64,000 nt of DNA from the NCBI GenBank assembly GCA_045805265.1, contig JBJMLO010000006.1, positions 39,727 to 103,726 of the forward strand. Direction: 5' to 3'. The notes under the pieces are model-generated. The model was not told the origin of the DNA, made no database searches, and saw only the letters and a list, made by a program, of their open reading frames with translations. The position numbers and the translations under genes were made by a program. This DNA comes from JBJMLO01 sp045805265. GTDB taxonomy: Bacteria; Actinomycetota; UBA4738; JACQTL01. Of this stretch, positions 1 through 7,700 are shown piece after piece (the stretch's first letter is position 1; every line of letters begins with the position of its first letter).

Positions 1-1
1 G

Positions 2-682
2 ACGGAGGCCCTGACCGCGGTCACCGAGGGCCCCGACGGGATCCTGGCCGGCCTGGGCCCCGGCAAGCTCTACGTGGACATGAGCACGGTGAGCCCCGCC
101 GCCAGCCGGGAGTTCGCCCGCCGGGTGGCCGAGCGGGGGGCCCGGATGCTCGACGCCCCCGTGTCGGGCAGCGTCGTGACGCTGGAGGAGGGAAAGCTCT
201 CGATCATGGTCGGGGGGGACCGGGAGGCCTTCGAGCGCGCCCGCCCCGTGCTCGAGGACATCGGGCCGAAGGTCACCCAGGTCGGAGGGAACGGCCAGGC
301 CGTCCTCATGAAGCTCGCCACGAACCTCAGCCTCGCCGTCCAGATGCTCGCGTTCAGCGAGGGCGTGATGCTGGCGGAGCGCGGTGGGATCGCCCGTGAG
401 ACCGCGGTGGAGGTCCTGCTGAACAGCGTGATCGCCTCCCCGATGGTGCGGTACCGCGGCCCGTTCGTGCTGGAGATGCCGGACGAGGCCTGGTTCGACG
501 TCAACATGATGCAGAAGGACATGGTCCTGGCCCTGGAGGCGGGCCGGGAGCTCGACGTCCCGCTTCCCACCACCGCCGTCACCAACCAGCTGCTCACGGC
601 GGCCCGCGCCATGGGCCTCGACAAGGAGGACTTCGCCGTGTTGTTCCGCGTCCTGGGAGCTCTGTCGGGAGTGGAGACGTGA
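2..682 (+). CDS. 3-hydroxyisobutyrate dehydrogenase-family protein, C-terminal part (5' end outside window)
   Basis: The reading frame is open from base 2, so the N-terminal Rossmann beta-alpha units lie upstream of the window. What remains starts just before the family motif YVDMSTVSP and continues through DAPVSGSV, a glycine-rich MVGGD stretch and the LMKLATN segment carrying the usual catalytic lysine. The rest is the all-helical substrate-binding and dimer domain. The family oxidises beta-hydroxy acids with NAD(P)+, in valine degradation or as tartronate semialdehyde reductases; substrate cannot be set here. The stop overlaps the next start (GTGA at 679-682), tying it to the downstream 2-oxoacid dehydrogenase genes, which fits oxidation of a branched or hydroxy acid. 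Confidence 0.85.
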   Translation, partial: TEALTAVTEGPDGILAGLGPGKLYVDMSTVSPAASREFARRVAERGARMLDAPVSGSVVTLEEGKLSIMVGGDREAFERARPVLEDIGPKVTQVGGNGQAVLMKLATNLSLAVQMLAFSEGVMLAERGGIARETAVEVLLNSVIASPMVRYRGPFVLEMPDEAWFDVNMMQKDMVLALEAGRELDVPLPTTAVTNQLLTAARAMGLDKEDFAVLFRVLGALSGVET

Positions 683-1728
683 CCGCCGAGCGCCAGCGCG
701 CGGTGCGGCCGGAGGACTCCGGCCTTCGGCCCACGGCCGTCGCCGCCGGCGAGCGCGAGGGCGCCGAGCCCTCCGCCGACCAGGCGCTGGAGATGTACGG
801 CGCCATGCTCCGGATCCGCCACTTCGAGATGAAGGTCAACGAGCTGTACCGGGGGGCCAAGATGCCGGGCCTTGCCCACCTCTACGTGGGGCAGGAGGCG
901 GTGGCGGTCGGCGTGTGCTCGGCCCTCCGCCGCGACGACTACATCACGAGCACCCATCGGGGACACGGCCACTGCCTGGCCAAGGGGGCGAAGGTGGACC
1001 GGATGTTCGCGGAGCTGCTGGGCAAGGAGGCCGGGTACTGCCGGGGCAAGGGCGGCTCCATGCACATCGCCGACCCCGATACCGGGAACCTCGGCGCGAA
1101 CGCGATCGTGGCCGGCAGCACCGGCATCGCCACCGGGGCGGCCCTGTCGGCGAGGATGCGCGGCACCGACCAGGTCTCCGTGTGCTTCTTCGGCGAGGGA
1201 GCGCTCGGCCAGGGCGTGCTGTACGAGGTCATGAACATGGCCTCGCTGTGGAAGCTCCCCGTCGTCTACGTCTGCGAGAACAACCTCTACAACGAGTACA
1301 CCCCGTACACCGAGACCACCGCGGGCGAGGTCACGGCCCGGGCCGAGGCGTTTGGCATCCCCGCCGAGGTCGTCGACGGCCAGGACGTCCGGGCGGTGCA
1401 GGCCGCCGCCCGCGCCGCCGTCGACCGGGCCCGCCGGGGGGAGGGTCCGGCCTTCCTCGAATGCATGACCTACCGGTGGTTCGGACACCACGTCGGCGAC
1501 GTGGACCGCGCGTACTACCGGTCGAAGGAGGAGGAGGAGGACTGGAAGTCCAACCGGGACCCCGTGCGACTGCTGGCCGACTGGATCCTGGGGCGGGGCG
1601 GGACCGACCGGGAGACGCTCGAGCGCCTGGAACGGGAGGTCGACGAGGAGGTGTCGGCCGGCGTGGAGTTCGCGCTGGCCGCCCCCTACCCCGACCCGGA
1701 GGAGGTGGACGAGGATGTCTACGCCTAG
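679..1728 (+). CDS. 2-oxoacid dehydrogenase E1 component, alpha subunit
   Basis: A 349-residue thiamine-diphosphate E1 alpha subunit. Conserved features are GHGHCLAKGA near residue 95, the loop GKGGSMHIAD, and the ThDP/Mg motif starting GEG near residue 172 and ending ENN about 29 residues later. Together with the beta subunit it decarboxylates a 2-oxoacid (pyruvate, acetoin or branched-chain type) and transfers the acyl group to lipoyl-E2. The first 30 residues are poorly conserved. The GTG start overlaps the preceding stop, and the 3' end overlaps the beta-subunit start by 14 bp, as in a translationally coupled operon. The substrate cannot be distinguished by inspection; the surrounding catabolic genes favour a branched-chain or acetoin-type enzyme over housekeeping pyruvate dehydrogenase. 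Confidence 0.92.
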   Translation: MTAERQRAVRPEDSGLRPTAVAAGEREGAEPSADQALEMYGAMLRIRHFEMKVNELYRGAKMPGLAHLYVGQEAVAVGVCSALRRDDYITSTHRGHGHCLAKGAKVDRMFAELLGKEAGYCRGKGGSMHIADPDTGNLGANAIVAGSTGIATGAALSARMRGTDQVSVCFFGEGALGQGVLYEVMNMASLWKLPVVYVCENNLYNEYTPYTETTAGEVTARAEAFGIPAEVVDGQDVRAVQAAARAAVDRARRGEGPAFLECMTYRWFGHHVGDVDRAYYRSKEEEEDWKSNRDPVRLLADWILGRGGTDRETLERLEREVDEEVSAGVEFALAAPYPDPEEVDEDVYA

Positions 1729-2746
1729 CCCGGTCCGGGTCGAGGAGTCCGCCCCCGCCGAGCGCGAGCTGACCTTCGCCCAGGCCGTGAACGAGGCCCT
1801 GGCCGAGGAGATGCGGGCGGACGAGCGCGTGTTCATCGTCGGCGAGGACGTGGCCGAGGCGGGCACGCCGTTCAAGGTCCTGTCCGGGCTGGTGGAGGAG
1901 TTCGGCCCGCAGCGGGTCGTCGACTCCCCGATCTCGGAGGCCGGCATCACCGGGGTCGCGGTCGGCGCCGCCATGACGGGGATGCGCCCGGTGGTCGACA
2001 TCATGTTCGGGGACTTCATGACGCTCGCCATGGACCAGGTGGCGAATCAGGCGGCCAAGGTCCACTACATGTCCGGGGGGAAGCTCAATGTCCCCATGGT
2101 GGTGCGCACCACGCTGGGGGCGACCCGGCGGTCGGCTGCGCAGCACAGCCAGAGCCTCCACGCGTGGGTGAGCCACGTCCCGGGGCTGAAGGTGGCCCTC
2201 CCCGCCACCCCCGCCGACGCGAAGGGCCTGCTGAAGGCGGCCATCCGCGACGAAAACCCCGTCGTGGTGTTCGAGGACAAGATGATGTACCAGACGAAGG
2301 GGCCGGTTCCGCCCGGAGACGACTTCGTGATCCCCCTCGGCGTGGCGGAGGTGAAGCGGGAGGGGACTGACCTCACCATCGTGGCCACCACCAGCATGGT
2401 GTACGTGGCCCTGGAGGCGGCCGACCTGCTGCAGGCAGAGGGCGTCTCCGCCGAGGTGGTGGACCCTCGCACGACGTTGCCCCTGGACCGCGATGCACTG
2501 ATCAGCTCGGCCAGGAAGACCGGGCGGGCCATGGTGATCGACGAGGGCTACGAAGGGTATGGGGTCACGGCCGAGCTGGCCTCGGTCATCGCCGACGGCG
2601 CCTTCTACTGGCTGGACGCGCCGGTGAGGCGGATGGGGGCCCGCGACGTCCCCATCCCGTTCTCGCCCGTACTCGAGGACGTGACCGTCCCCACGCCGGA
2701 GACGGTGGCCGCCGCCGCACGCGAGCTGCTGGGGAGGAAGGGATGA
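1715..2746 (+). CDS. 2-oxoacid dehydrogenase E1 component, beta subunit
   Basis: A 343-residue transketolase-like beta subunit. Family marks are VGEDVAEAG, RVVDSPISEAG (containing the glutamate that activates ThDP), a GDF segment with MDQVANQAAK, and a C-terminal transketolase_C domain beginning around residue 215. It pairs with the alpha subunit encoded immediately upstream. The ATG lies inside the 3' end of the alpha gene and is preceded by a purine-rich GAGGAGG site, so the two are probably made in equal amounts. E1 beta is followed by an M24 gene before E2, an unusual insertion in an otherwise standard E1a-E1b-E2 order. Confidence 0.93.
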   Translation: MSTPSPVRVEESAPAERELTFAQAVNEALAEEMRADERVFIVGEDVAEAGTPFKVLSGLVEEFGPQRVVDSPISEAGITGVAVGAAMTGMRPVVDIMFGDFMTLAMDQVANQAAKVHYMSGGKLNVPMVVRTTLGATRRSAAQHSQSLHAWVSHVPGLKVALPATPADAKGLLKAAIRDENPVVVFEDKMMYQTKGPVPPGDDFVIPLGVAEVKREGTDLTIVATTSMVYVALEAADLLQAEGVSAEVVDPRTTLPLDRDALISSARKTGRAMVIDEGYEGYGVTAELASVIADGAFYWLDAPVRRMGARDVPIPFSPVLEDVTVPTPETVAAAARELLGRKG

Positions 2747-2750
2747 GTCG

Positions 2751-4121
2751 ATGACGACCGCACGGTCCTGGGGCGTGATGGCGGTCGACTGGGAGGCCCG
2801 GGTCGACTACGACCGGCTGCGGGGGCAGCGCCTGGCCCGGGTGCGGCGCCTGCTGGAGGGGTCGGAGCTGGGGGCCCTCCTGTGCTTCGACATGAACAAC
2901 ATCCGCTACATCACGGCGACCCACATCGGCACGTGGGCCATGGACAAGCTGGTGCGGTTCGCGTTGCTGCCGCGGGGGGACGAGCCGATCCTGTGGGACT
3001 TCGGCTCGGCGGCGCGCCACCACCAGCTGTACAGCCCGTGGCTCGGCGAGCGGTCCCGGGCCGGGATCTCGACACTCCGGGGCGCCATCAACCCGAAGGT
3101 CGACCAGGCCGCCGACGTGGCTCGCAAGATCGGGGCCGAGCTCGAGGAGCGGGGGCTGGCCGGCGAGCCGGTGGGGGTGGACGTGGCGGAGATCCCGGTG
3201 CTCCGGGCCCTCGAGGCGGCCGGCCTCACCGTGGTCGACGGGCAGCAGCTGATGCTCGAGGCCCGCAAGATCAAGACCGCCGACGAGGTCACGCTGCTGA
3301 ACACGGCGTGCGCCATGGTCGACGCGGCGTATCACGAGCTGTACACGGCCATGCGCCCGGGCATGCGGGAGAACGAGTGCGTCGGCCTCGTCACCAAGGT
3401 CCTGCACGACCTGGGGTCCGAGCACGTCGAGGGGGTGAATGCCATCTCGGGGGACCGGTGCAACCCGCACCCGCACGTGTTCACCGACCGGATGCTCCGG
3501 CCCGGCGACCCCGCCTACTTCGACATCCTGCACGCCTACAACGGCTACCGGACGTGCTACTACCGGACGTTCGCGGTGGGGAGCGCCTCGCCGGCGATGA
3601 TCGACGCCTACCGGCGGTGCCGCGACATCCTGGACGAGGCCATCTCGATGATCCGTCCCGGGGTGACCACCGCCGACGTGGTGAGCCGGTGGCCCCGCGC
3701 CGAGGAGTTCGGGTTCCCGAGCGAGGAGGCGGCGTTCGCCCTGCAGTACGGGCACGGCGTCGGACTCTCCATCTGGGAGAAGCCCATCTTCAGCCGGCTG
3801 GTCTCGCTGGAGCACCCCGAGGTCGTCGAGGAGGGCATGGTGTTCGCTCTCGAGACGTTCTGGCCGGCCGCCGACGGCTACGCGGCCGCCCGGATCGAGG
3901 AACAGCTCGTGGTGACGGCGGACGGGTGCGAGGTCATGACCCGGTTCCCGGCCGAGGAGCTGATGGTGACGGCCGGGAAGTACGTCACCGCCGTCGGGCC
4001 GCTCTCGACCACGCGGGAGACCCAGTCCCACCTGAACCGGCACGCCGCGGACGGCAGTCTCCAGGCCGTCACGGCCGTCGCGCCCGCGCCGGGCTCGGGC
4101 GACGGGCGGGAGGAGGGGTAG
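2751..4121 (+). CDS. M24 (Xaa-Pro peptidase/creatinase fold) protein with one altered metal ligand
   Basis: A 456-residue two-domain pita-bread protein: a creatinase-type N-domain (about 20-165), then the catalytic domain. The first metal aspartate is present (YFDILHAYNGY), but the second Asp position, normally in GYxSDxTRT, reads GYRTCYYRT, so Cys replaces Asp. The His (GHGVGLS), first Glu (ALETFW) and last Glu (RIEEQLV) are retained. Annotation pipelines would call it Xaa-Pro aminopeptidase; the altered ligand and the setting between E1 and E2 subunits argue for a specialised C-N hydrolase instead, as creatinase is in this fold. ATG 2751 follows GGAAGGG; ATG 2778 is an alternative start. 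Confidence 0.85.
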   Translation: MTTARSWGVMAVDWEARVDYDRLRGQRLARVRRLLEGSELGALLCFDMNNIRYITATHIGTWAMDKLVRFALLPRGDEPILWDFGSAARHHQLYSPWLGERSRAGISTLRGAINPKVDQAADVARKIGAELEERGLAGEPVGVDVAEIPVLRALEAAGLTVVDGQQLMLEARKIKTADEVTLLNTACAMVDAAYHELYTAMRPGMRENECVGLVTKVLHDLGSEHVEGVNAISGDRCNPHPHVFTDRMLRPGDPAYFDILHAYNGYRTCYYRTFAVGSASPAMIDAYRRCRDILDEAISMIRPGVTTADVVSRWPRAEEFGFPSEEAAFALQYGHGVGLSIWEKPIFSRLVSLEHPEVVEEGMVFALETFWPAADGYAAARIEEQLVVTADGCEVMTRFPAEELMVTAGKYVTAVGPLSTTRETQSHLNRHAADGSLQAVTAVAPAPGSGDGREEG

Positions 4122-4126
4122 CCAGG

Positions 4127-5380
4127 GTGCCCACCGAGGTCGTGATGCCGGCGCTGGGGGTGGCCCAGGAGACGGGCAAGTTGCTGCGCTGGCTGAAGGC
4201 CGAGGGGGACAGCGTGGCGGCCGGGGAGCCCCTGATGGAGATCGAGACCGACAAGGTCACGGTGGAGATCGAGGCCCCGGCGGCCGGCGTCCTGGGCGGG
4301 ATCCGCGCCGCCGAGGGGGACGACGTCCCGGTGGGGGAGGTCGTCGCGGCGATCCTGGCCGAGGGCGAGGCGCTTCCCACTCCCGCGGAGCGCGGGGCGC
4401 CCCCCGCGCTCGCGCGCGGCGACGCGCCCGCCTCCCCGGCTGAGGGCGAGGCCCCATCGCCGGCTGCGTCGGAGTCGCGCGTTCCGGCGACTGGCCGGGC
4501 CCCAACCGCCGGCGGCGACGGGGAGGTCTCGCCCCGCACGCCCGGGCGGGTTCCTTCGTCTCCCCTCGCCCGCCGCCGCGCTAGGGAGCGTCGGATCGAC
4601 GTCGCGTCCGTCACGGGCTCCGGCCCCGGTGGCGCGGTTGTGGTGTCGGACGTGCTGGCGACCGATGCGCCCGCCGCGTCCCCCACCGCGGCCGCGGCCG
4701 GGACCGAGGCCATGCCGAGGAGCGCCGTGTGGGAAGTGATGGCCCGGCGGACCACGCAGAGCTGGACCTCGGCGCCGCACTTCTACCTGTTCCGGGATGT
4801 CGACGCCGAGCGGCTGGTGGCGTGGCGGGCCTCGCTGGAGGGCCGGGGGGAGGGCGAGGTCACCCTCACCGACCTGCTCGTCAAGATCGCGGCGGAGTCG
4901 CTCCGACGCCACCCGGAGGCGAACGCCCGGTGGGAGGACCCGGACGTCGTCCTGGTCCCCGATGTGAACGTCGGCCTCGCGGTCGCCGTCGACGACGGGC
5001 TGGTGGTCCCGGTCATCGCGGGGGCGGACCGGCTCGGGGTGGGCCAGATCGCGGAGCGCCGCCGGGAGCTGGTTGCTCAGGCCCGGGAGGGGTCGCTTCA
5101 GCTGGAGGACGTTCGGGACGGGACCTTCACCCTGTCGAATCTCGGCATGTACGGGGTGGACGCGTTCGCCGCGGTGATCAACCCGCCCCAGGCCGCGATC
5201 CTGGCCATCGGGAGGGTCACGGAGCGGGTCGTCCCAGTGGAGGGCCGGCCCGCGATCCGCCGGGGGATGACGCTCGGGCTGTCGTGCGACCACCGCGCGC
5301 TGGACGGCGCCCGCGCCGCGAGGTTCCTGAACACGGTTGCCTCGCTGATCGAGGAGCCCCTCGGGCTCCTGCCGCCATGA
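4127..5380 (+). CDS. dihydrolipoamide acyltransferase, E2 of the 2-oxoacid dehydrogenase complex
   Basis: A 417-residue E2 beginning with GTG at 4127, chosen because AGGAGGGG lies 8 bases upstream and because it places the lipoyl domain at the N terminus. The lipoyl lysine is in ETDKVTVE (about K43). A long Ala/Pro/Gly-rich linker follows, then a small E1/E3-binding domain (SPLARRRARERRID, about 145-180), then the catalytic acyltransferase domain ending in CDHRALDG with the active-site His near 389 and Asp near 393. It transfers the acyl group from E1 to CoA. Only one lipoyl domain is present. No E3 gene was found in the window, so E3 must come from elsewhere. Confidence 0.94.
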   Translation: MPTEVVMPALGVAQETGKLLRWLKAEGDSVAAGEPLMEIETDKVTVEIEAPAAGVLGGIRAAEGDDVPVGEVVAAILAEGEALPTPAERGAPPALARGDAPASPAEGEAPSPAASESRVPATGRAPTAGGDGEVSPRTPGRVPSSPLARRRARERRIDVASVTGSGPGGAVVVSDVLATDAPAASPTAAAAGTEAMPRSAVWEVMARRTTQSWTSAPHFYLFRDVDAERLVAWRASLEGRGEGEVTLTDLLVKIAAESLRRHPEANARWEDPDVVLVPDVNVGLAVAVDDGLVVPVIAGADRLGVGQIAERRRELVAQAREGSLQLEDVRDGTFTLSNLGMYGVDAFAAVINPPQAAILAIGRVTERVVPVEGRPAIRRGMTLGLSCDHRALDGARAARFLNTVASLIEEPLGLLPP

Positions 5381-5528
5381 GGAGCGCGATGGAAGGGGAA
5401 GGCATGACGTCGGAACCAGGAGGGGGCGCCGCGCGGAGCGCGGGACGTGGAAGGAGGGATGACCCACGAGCACCGAGCCCTGACCAGCCATGGCAGCCCG
5501 CAGGCGATGTCGGAGAGGTGGAGGACTG

Positions 5529-6743
5529 ATGGGACGGATCCGCTACAGGGCGCTGGTCGCCCTTCTGGTCGTCCCGCTGTTGGGAGCCGTCGGGTGTGGC
5601 GGCGGCGGGGGCGGGGGCGGGGACACCATCACGATCGGGGCGTCGCTTCCCCTCACGGGAGACTTCTCCCAGCCCGGAGGAGAGGCGAAGCGGGGCTACC
5701 AGATCTGGCAGCAGCTGGTGAACGCCAAGGGCGGGCTCCTCGGCAAGCAGGTCAAGCTCGTGATCCGCGACGACGCGAGCGACCAGAACACGGTGGTGTC
5801 GGACTACAACCGGCTGATCAGCCAGGACAAGGTCGACCTGCTGCTAGGGACGTTCTCGTCCCTGCTCAACCTGCCGGCCTCCGCCGTGGCCGAGAAGAAC
5901 CAGATGGTGTACGTCGAGCCCGCCGGCGGGGCCCCCGACATGTTCAGCCGGGGCTACAAGTACCTCTTCTTCGCACAAGAGGCCACGGCGCCGCATCAGG
6001 GGGACCTGTTCTCCCAGTACATCCTGTCGCTGCCGCCGGACCAGCGGCCGAAGACGGCCGCCTACCCCACGCAGGACGACCCGTTCACGACGCCGGTGAT
6101 CGACGGCATCAGGGCGAAGCTCGAGGCGGGCGGCATCAAGACCGTCTACAAGACGGTGTATCCGCCGGACACCACGAACTTCGACTCGATCGCCAGCGAC
6201 ATCAAGGCCGCCAACCCCGATCTGGTGGCCCACGGCGCGGTGTTCGAGGACGGCATCGGGATGATCCGCTCGTTCCAGAAGGCCGGGTACAACCCCAAGT
6301 ACTTCTTCGAGACCTCGGCGCCCTCGAACAGCGACGAGTTCTCCAACGGCATCGGCGTCGACAACACCGAGGGGATCTTCTACGCGGTGAGCTGGCACTC
6401 GGAGGCTGACACGCCGAAGAACGCCGAATTCGTGAAGGCCTACCAGGACAAGTTCGGCGGGTCGCTCCCGGCCGAGGACGCGGCGGACGGGTTCGCGGCG
6501 GCCCAGGTGCTCCAGACGGCGGTGGAGGCGGTCGGGTCGATCGACCAGGACAAGATCAGGGACTACCTCCACTCGCACACGGTGGACACGATCCTGGGCA
6601 AGCTGAAGTGGGACGCGACGGGCGCGCCGCAGGGGACGTTCCTGCTGGCCCAGTGGCAGAGCGGGAAGACCCAGATCGTGGCGCCGAAGGACCTGGCAAC
6701 TTCCGACACTATCGTGGCGCCCAAGCCCAACTGGTCGTCCTAG
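5529..6743 (+). CDS. Liv-type ABC transporter substrate-binding lipoprotein
   Basis: A 404-residue periplasmic-binding protein of the leucine/amide type. Translation most likely starts at ATG 5529, preceded by GTGGAGGA; upstream in-frame ATG 5490 would add a non-signal-like arginine-rich stretch. The signal peptide ends in lipobox AVGC, giving lipidated Cys23 followed by a Gly run. The mature part opens with ITIGASLPLTGDFSQPGG, typical of LivJ/AmiC-like type I receptors. It should capture the substrate for the membrane proteins encoded next. Substrates of this family include branched amino acids, amides, urea and aromatic acids. A 148-bp spacer separates it from the E2 gene and may hold an internal promoter, but none was recognised. 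Confidence 0.92.
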   Translation: MGRIRYRALVALLVVPLLGAVGCGGGGGGGGDTITIGASLPLTGDFSQPGGEAKRGYQIWQQLVNAKGGLLGKQVKLVIRDDASDQNTVVSDYNRLISQDKVDLLLGTFSSLLNLPASAVAEKNQMVYVEPAGGAPDMFSRGYKYLFFAQEATAPHQGDLFSQYILSLPPDQRPKTAAYPTQDDPFTTPVIDGIRAKLEAGGIKTVYKTVYPPDTTNFDSIASDIKAANPDLVAHGAVFEDGIGMIRSFQKAGYNPKYFFETSAPSNSDEFSNGIGVDNTEGIFYAVSWHSEADTPKNAEFVKAYQDKFGGSLPAEDAADGFAAAQVLQTAVEAVGSIDQDKIRDYLHSHTVDTILGKLKWDATGAPQGTFLLAQWQSGKTQIVAPKDLATSDTIVAPKPNWSS

Positions 6744-6818
6744 GGGTCATGGATCGCGCCGGCGGGGACGCGACCCCGCCGGCGCCCTCCATCGACAGCA
6801 CACCGGCGAGGTGAGCAT

Positions 6819-7700
6819 GTGAAGCACCTCATCCAGACCGTCGTCCTGGGCCTCCTGATCGGAGGCGTCTACGCGCTGATGGCGTCGGGCCTGACCCTGA
6901 TCTTCGGGGTCATGAACGTGATCAACGTGGCCCAGGGAGCCCTGCTCGTCCTGGCCGCCCTCTTCACGTTCGGGCTGTGGTCGAAGACGGGAGTGGATCC
7001 GCTGGTCGCCATCCTGATCACCACGCCCGCCATGTTCGTCCTGGGATGGCTGCTCTATCGGCTGTTCGTGGTCCGGGTGCGGGACGCGCCGCCGGCGATG
7101 AGCGTGCTGCTGACGTTCGCCATGGCCGTGACCCTGGAGGGGGTCATGGGGGTGGTGTGGAAGAACGTGTACCGGTCGGTCACCCCCTCGTACTTCAACC
7201 AGTCCTTCCGCATCGGGGGCGTGTTCTTCCCGAAGGCCCAGGTGTACGGGTGCATCGCCGCGCTCGTCGTCCTGGCGCTGCTGTACCTGATGCTCACCAG
7301 GACGTGGGCGGGCCGGGCCATCCGCGCCGCGTCGGAGAACCCCGGCGGCGCCCAGCTCGTCGGGGTCAACGTGTCGGGAGTGGCGGCGCTGACCTTCGCC
7401 ATCGGGGTGGCCACCACGGGGGCCGGCGGGTCGATCCTGTCGGTGCTGTACAGCTTCTTCCCGGCGTCCCACTACCAGTGGATCTCCAGGCTCCTGGGGA
7501 TCATCGTGCTGGGCGGGATGGGGAGCCTCCCCGGCGCGTTCATCGGGGCGCTGATGCTGGGGGTGGCCGAGAACCTCACGCAGACGTACGTGTCCACGCG
7601 GTGGGCGACCGTCGTGCCCTATGTCCTGATCCTGGTCGTGCTCCTGATCCGTCCCCAGGGGATCATGGGCACCAGGCTCCGGGAGGACGTGGCGGCGTGA
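6819..7700 (+). CDS. livH: branched-chain amino acid-type ABC transporter permease
   Basis: A 293-residue, very hydrophobic LivH-family permease with about eight membrane spans. The N-terminal LLIGGVYALMASGLTLIFGVM and the C-terminal LGGMGSLPGAFIGA are family signatures; the second corresponds to the cytoplasmic loop that contacts the ATPase. Start is GTG 6819, preceded by a GAGGTGAG site. It ends in a 4-bp GTGA overlap with the following fused permease/ATPase gene, so stoichiometric translation is expected. It forms the heterodimeric channel with the LivM half of that fusion. Confidence 0.93.
   Translation: MKHLIQTVVLGLLIGGVYALMASGLTLIFGVMNVINVAQGALLVLAALFTFGLWSKTGVDPLVAILITTPAMFVLGWLLYRLFVVRVRDAPPAMSVLLTFAMAVTLEGVMGVVWKNVYRSVTPSYFNQSFRIGGVFFPKAQVYGCIAALVVLALLYLMLTRTWAGRAIRAASENPGGAQLVGVNVSGVAALTFAIGVATTGAGGSILSVLYSFFPASHYQWISRLLGIIVLGGMGSLPGAFIGALMLGVAENLTQTYVSTRWATVVPYVLILVVLLIRPQGIMGTRLREDVAA

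Noticed and set aside
70..2031. Very long minus-strand open frame opposite the E1 genes, and similar long antisense frames throughout
   Set aside because: Expected in high-GC DNA; translations are Arg/Gly/Pro/His-rich with no motif, while the opposite strand encodes complete conserved enzymes.
5490..5528. Upstream ATG 5490 as the start of the binding protein
   Set aside because: It would put an Arg-rich segment ahead of the lipoprotein signal; ATG 5529 has the better ribosome site.
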